This document shows positions 61,564 to 64,000 of a stretch of 64,000 bases of DNA, piece after piece. The translations under genes and the position numbers were made by a program. Within the stretch, counting starts at the first letter, position 1, and every line of letters starts with the position of its first letter. The notes beneath the pieces were generated by a model, which saw only the letters and a list, made by a program, of their open reading frames with translations, searched no databases and was not told the origin of the DNA. The DNA is from Amycolatopsis sp. A133 (GTDB lineage Bacteria; Actinomycetota; Actinomycetes; Mycobacteriales; Pseudonocardiaceae). The stretch covers positions 1-64,000 of the forward strand of contig NZ_JAVHJU010000076.1 in the NCBI RefSeq assembly GCF_031082405.1, written 5' to 3'.

Positions 61564-62769
61564 ATGTCCGTAACCTCCCTTCCTCACAGGGGAAACCAGC
61601 CTGCCGCCGAGTTCGCGCCGATCCCGTTCTTCAGCCAGGCGGCCGGCTTCCGGCGGCTGTGGCCGGAAATCGAAGCGCGGCTGCACGAAGTCGCCGACAG
61701 CGGGAAGTTCTCCCACGGCGGGCAGGTCGCCCGCTTGGAAAACCTCTTGGCCGAGTACACCGGAGCGGCCCACGTCGTCGGCGTCAACAGCGGGACCGAC
61801 GCGCTGACCCTGCTGCTGCGCGCGTGCGGGTTGGGCGACGGCGAAGGGGTGCTCGTCCCCGCGTTCACGTTCGTGGCGACCGCGACCGCGGTCGTCCACG
61901 CGGGCGGACGGCCCCAGTTCACCGACATCGATCCGGTGACCTACCAGATGTGCCCGGAAGCGGCGGCGCGGGCGATCACGCCCCGCACGCGCGCGGTCAT
62001 GCCAGTGCACCTCTTCGACCGGATGGCCGACGTCGCCGCGTTCACCACCCTCGCCGACCGGCACGGGCTCACGTTGCTCGAGGACAGCGCGGAGGCGATC
62101 GGCATGCGGCGACAAGGCAAGCACGCCGGGCTGCACGGTGCCGGCGGCGTGCTGTCGTTCTTCCCCAGCAAGACACTCGGCGCCCTCGGCGACGCGGGCG
62201 CGGTGCTCACCGACGATCCGCAGGTCGCCGCGAACGTCGCCGCGCTGCGCCACCACGGACGCCCCGGCGCGACCCTCGGCGACTTCCCCGCCATCAAGAC
62301 CGGCAGCGTGCTGGCCGGGGTGAACAGCAAGATGGACGACATCCAGGCCGCCGTGCTCATCGCCAAACTGTCCGCTTTGGAATACGACATCGCCCGGCGG
62401 GCCGAGCTCGCCGCCGCCTACACCGAGCGGCTGTCCGGCCTTCCCGGCGTGCGCCGGGTGCCCGGTCCGCTCGCGGACGGCGGGGACGACCGCGACGTCT
62501 GCTACGTCTACGTGGTCGAGGTCGAGGACCGCGACCGCCTCGCGGACGCCTTGACCGCCGCGGGCATCGGCACCGAGGTCTACTACCCCGTCCCGCTGCA
62601 CCTGCAGCCGTGCTTCGCCGGCCTCGGCCACCGGCCGGGCGAGTTCCCCCACGCGGAGGACGCCTGCCGCCACACGATCGCGCTGCCGCTCTACCCGGAC
62701 CTCACGGTCGCCGAGGTCGACTCGGTGTGCGCGGAGATCCGGCGCCACTACACGGGAACCCCGTCGTGA
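61564..62769 (+). CDS. DegT/DnrJ/EryC1/StrS family PLP aminotransferase, first
   Basis: 401-aa sugar aminotransferase. Motifs: VVGVNSGTDALTLLLRACGL, PAFTFVATATAVVHAGGRPQ, LLEDSAEAIG (PLP-ring Asp) and the Schiff-base lysine in LSFFPSKTLGALGDAGAV; the C-terminal VYVVEVEDRDRLADALTAAG and EVYYPVPLHLQPCF are typical. The enzyme transfers an amino group (usually from Glu/Gln) to a keto sugar or keto cyclitol. First gene of the rightward operon; its stop overlaps the next GTG. Confidence 0.92.
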   Translation: MSVTSLPHRGNQPAAEFAPIPFFSQAAGFRRLWPEIEARLHEVADSGKFSHGGQVARLENLLAEYTGAAHVVGVNSGTDALTLLLRACGLGDGEGVLVPAFTFVATATAVVHAGGRPQFTDIDPVTYQMCPEAAARAITPRTRAVMPVHLFDRMADVAAFTTLADRHGLTLLEDSAEAIGMRRQGKHAGLHGAGGVLSFFPSKTLGALGDAGAVLTDDPQVAANVAALRHHGRPGATLGDFPAIKTGSVLAGVNSKMDDIQAAVLIAKLSALEYDIARRAELAAAYTERLSGLPGVRRVPGPLADGGDDRDVCYVYVVEVEDRDRLADALTAAGIGTEVYYPVPLHLQPCFAGLGHRPGEFPHAEDACRHTIALPLYPDLTVAEVDSVCAEIRRHYTGTPS

Positions 62770-63905
62770 CCGCGACGCTGCCGTTCTTCCCGCCGGACCT
62801 GTTCGAGGCCGATCGCGACACCCTGATCGGAATCGTCCGCGACCTCGGCACCGCACCCGCCCAGCGGTTCATCCTCGGCGACCACACGGCACGCTTCGAG
62901 CACGCGCTGCGCGACACGGTCGCCGGCGCCGACGTGGTGGCCTGCGGAAGCGGCACGTCCGCCCTGTCGCTCGTGTTCGCCGCGCTCGGCATCGGCCCCG
63001 GCGACGAGGTCGTGGTGCCCGCGTTCGGCTGCGCCCCGATCGCCGCGACCGTCGTCACCGCGGGCGCCACCCCCGTGTTCGCCGACGTGCAGGCGGACAC
63101 CATGACGCTGGACCCCGGACTCGCCGAGGCGGCGATCACCCCGCGCACCCGGGCGATCATGCCCGCCCACCAGTTCTCGGTCATGGCCGGCATGCCCGCG
63201 TTCGAGGACATCGCCGAGCGCCACGGACTGCGTCTCGTCGAGGACTCCGCGGTCGCCCAGGGCGCCACCCTGCGCGGCCGGCCCGCGGGCACGTGGGGTG
63301 ACGCGGGCGTCTTCTCGTTCGTCCAGGTGAAGTCGTTCGGGATGCCGGGCGAAGGCGGCGTCGTGATCACCAAGAACCCGGAGCTCGCCGCGGCCGTGCG
63401 CATGCTGCGCAACCACGGGCAGGACGGCAACCGGCGCTTCTTCCACCACCGCATCGGGTACAACAGCCGGTTCGACGAAGTGCAGGCCGCGTTCCAGCTG
63501 CGGCGCCTCCCCGGCCTCGCCGCCCGGCTCGCGCGCCGCGCCGACATCGCCGCGTACTACACCGAACAGTTCGCTCCCCTGGCCGACCGGGGCATCACAC
63601 CGCCACCGCCCGGCCGGGACGGACGCTGCTACTACGTCTACTGCCTGCGGGCCCGCCGCCGGGACGAACTGGCCGCGCACCTCGCCGCACACGGGATCGG
63701 CACCCACGTGTACTACCCGGCCCCGCTGCCCGCTCAGCCCGCGTTCGCTCGCTACGCCCCACCCGGGGCGGCGTGGCCGAACGCGGTGGCGGCCAGCGAA
63801 ACCATCCTCGCCCTCCCCGTCTATCCCCACCTGAGCGACGCGCAGGTCGAGCACATCGCCGCCGCGGTGTGCCGGTTCGCCGACCGGAAGGATCCCCGAC
63901 CGTGA
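62766..63905 (+). CDS. DegT/DnrJ/EryC1/StrS family PLP aminotransferase, second
   Basis: 379-aa aminotransferase with AGADVVACGSGTSALSLVFA, VVVPAFGCAPIAATVVTAGA, LVEDSAVAQGATLRGRPAGT and the lysine in FSFVQVKSFGMPGEGGVVIT. It is clearly diverged from the first, so two different amination steps are likely. GTG start overlaps the previous stop by four bases and its own stop overlaps the next GTG. Confidence 0.92.
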   Translation: MTATLPFFPPDLFEADRDTLIGIVRDLGTAPAQRFILGDHTARFEHALRDTVAGADVVACGSGTSALSLVFAALGIGPGDEVVVPAFGCAPIAATVVTAGATPVFADVQADTMTLDPGLAEAAITPRTRAIMPAHQFSVMAGMPAFEDIAERHGLRLVEDSAVAQGATLRGRPAGTWGDAGVFSFVQVKSFGMPGEGGVVITKNPELAAAVRMLRNHGQDGNRRFFHHRIGYNSRFDEVQAAFQLRRLPGLAARLARRADIAAYYTEQFAPLADRGITPPPPGRDGRCYYVYCLRARRRDELAAHLAAHGIGTHVYYPAPLPAQPAFARYAPPGAAWPNAVAASETILALPVYPHLSDAQVEHIAAAVCRFADRKDPRP

Positions 63906-64000
63906 ACACGACGGCAGGCGGCATCGAGACCGTCACCGAGGACGAAATCTCCGGGGAGTGGCGGGAGCGCGCGCGGCGCGACGGCCTGCGCCGGGTCATG
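63902..64000 (+). CDS. Start of a further cluster gene, cut by the window edge
   Basis: GTG 63902 overlaps the previous stop and opens a well-biased frame (VNTTAGGIETVTEDEISGEW, RERARRDGLRRVM) that runs off the right end. Too short to identify. It shows that the operon continues. Confidence 0.6.
   Translation, partial: MNTTAGGIETVTEDEISGEWRERARRDGLRRVM

Noticed and set aside
60657..63905. A 1082-codon open frame on the plus strand
   Set aside because: Only the part from 62766, in the same frame, is real (second aminotransferase). The rest is antisense to an oxidoreductase or out of frame with the first aminotransferase.
1..64000. tRNA or rRNA genes
   Set aside because: I scanned for clover-leaf arms and conserved rRNA strings by eye and saw none; a covariance search would be needed to exclude a divergent tRNA.

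Overview
The window is high-GC DNA with strong third-position GC, GTG starts, ATGA and GTGA overlaps, SigK/RskA, GAF-ANTAR and Asp23/AmaP families. This points to a filamentous actinomycete, most likely of the Pseudonocardiaceae (Amycolatopsis-like); that placement is inference from gene content. No rRNA, tRNA or CRISPR array was seen.

Layout. 0-13 kb: a HypX-like scrap, a fatty acid desaturase, a region-4-like HTH gene, a FAS1 lipoprotein, a frameshifted sulfite-oxidase-family gene, the sigK-rskA pair, a secreted RTX calcium-binding protein, an exported group with a CHAT-fold protein lacking its catalytic residues, and an EF-hand protein. 13-16.7 kb: a BisC-type molybdoenzyme followed by remnants of a lipase, a P450 and a monooxygenase. 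16.7-20.3 kb: a class F sortase and two ferritin-like exported proteins, divergent from an ECF sigma factor. 20.5-25.6 kb: an STAS/RsbW-like pair, then an Asp23/AmaP envelope-stress cluster ending in a zinc-ribbon protein. 26-28.5 kb: membrane proteins, a broken SRPBCC gene, a DUF4383 protein and an STAS protein. 29-31.6 kb: a second copy of the FAS1 locus with a scrap of the oxidase gene before it and a decayed HTH gene after it. 32-39.5 kb: a MerR-like regulator, a long gene-free tract, a SpoIIE phosphatase and a tandem array of GAF-ANTAR genes with an STAS gene. 39.6-41.8 kb: a gene graveyard (alcohol dehydrogenase, pstB, AI-2E transporter). 41.8-48 kb: a beta-glucosidase and sugar ABC operon, a divergent ROK regulator and a RidA protein. 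48.4-53.2 kb: an IS630-type element next to a DNA-ligase scrap, a TetR/quinone-oxidoreductase pair and a DUF2235/oxidoreductase chimera. 53.6-64 kb: a compact, mostly intact sugar-tailoring cluster that runs off the right edge.

How the parts relate. Much of the left and middle is signalling and envelope stress: two ECF factors, five STAS genes, one RsbW-type kinase, one SpoIIE phosphatase and five GAF-ANTAR genes, one of them broken. Two segments look duplicated (oxidase tail-FAS1-HTH; GAF-ANTAR pair). The right end looks like a specialised-metabolite locus: a nucleotide-sugar 6-dehydrogenase, two Gfo/Idh/MocA oxidoreductases, two DegT/DnrJ aminotransferases, an Ldh2-type dehydrogenase, an M20 amidohydrolase and a sugar isomerase/epimerase in tightly coupled divergent operons. 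An amino-sugar, amino-uronate or aminocyclitol product fits; the product itself cannot be read from this window.

Many genes carry single-base frameshifts, at least one beside a C-run, while others (ABC operon, right-hand cluster) are clean. Both pseudogene decay and base-calling error remain possible, so pseudogene calls are provisional.
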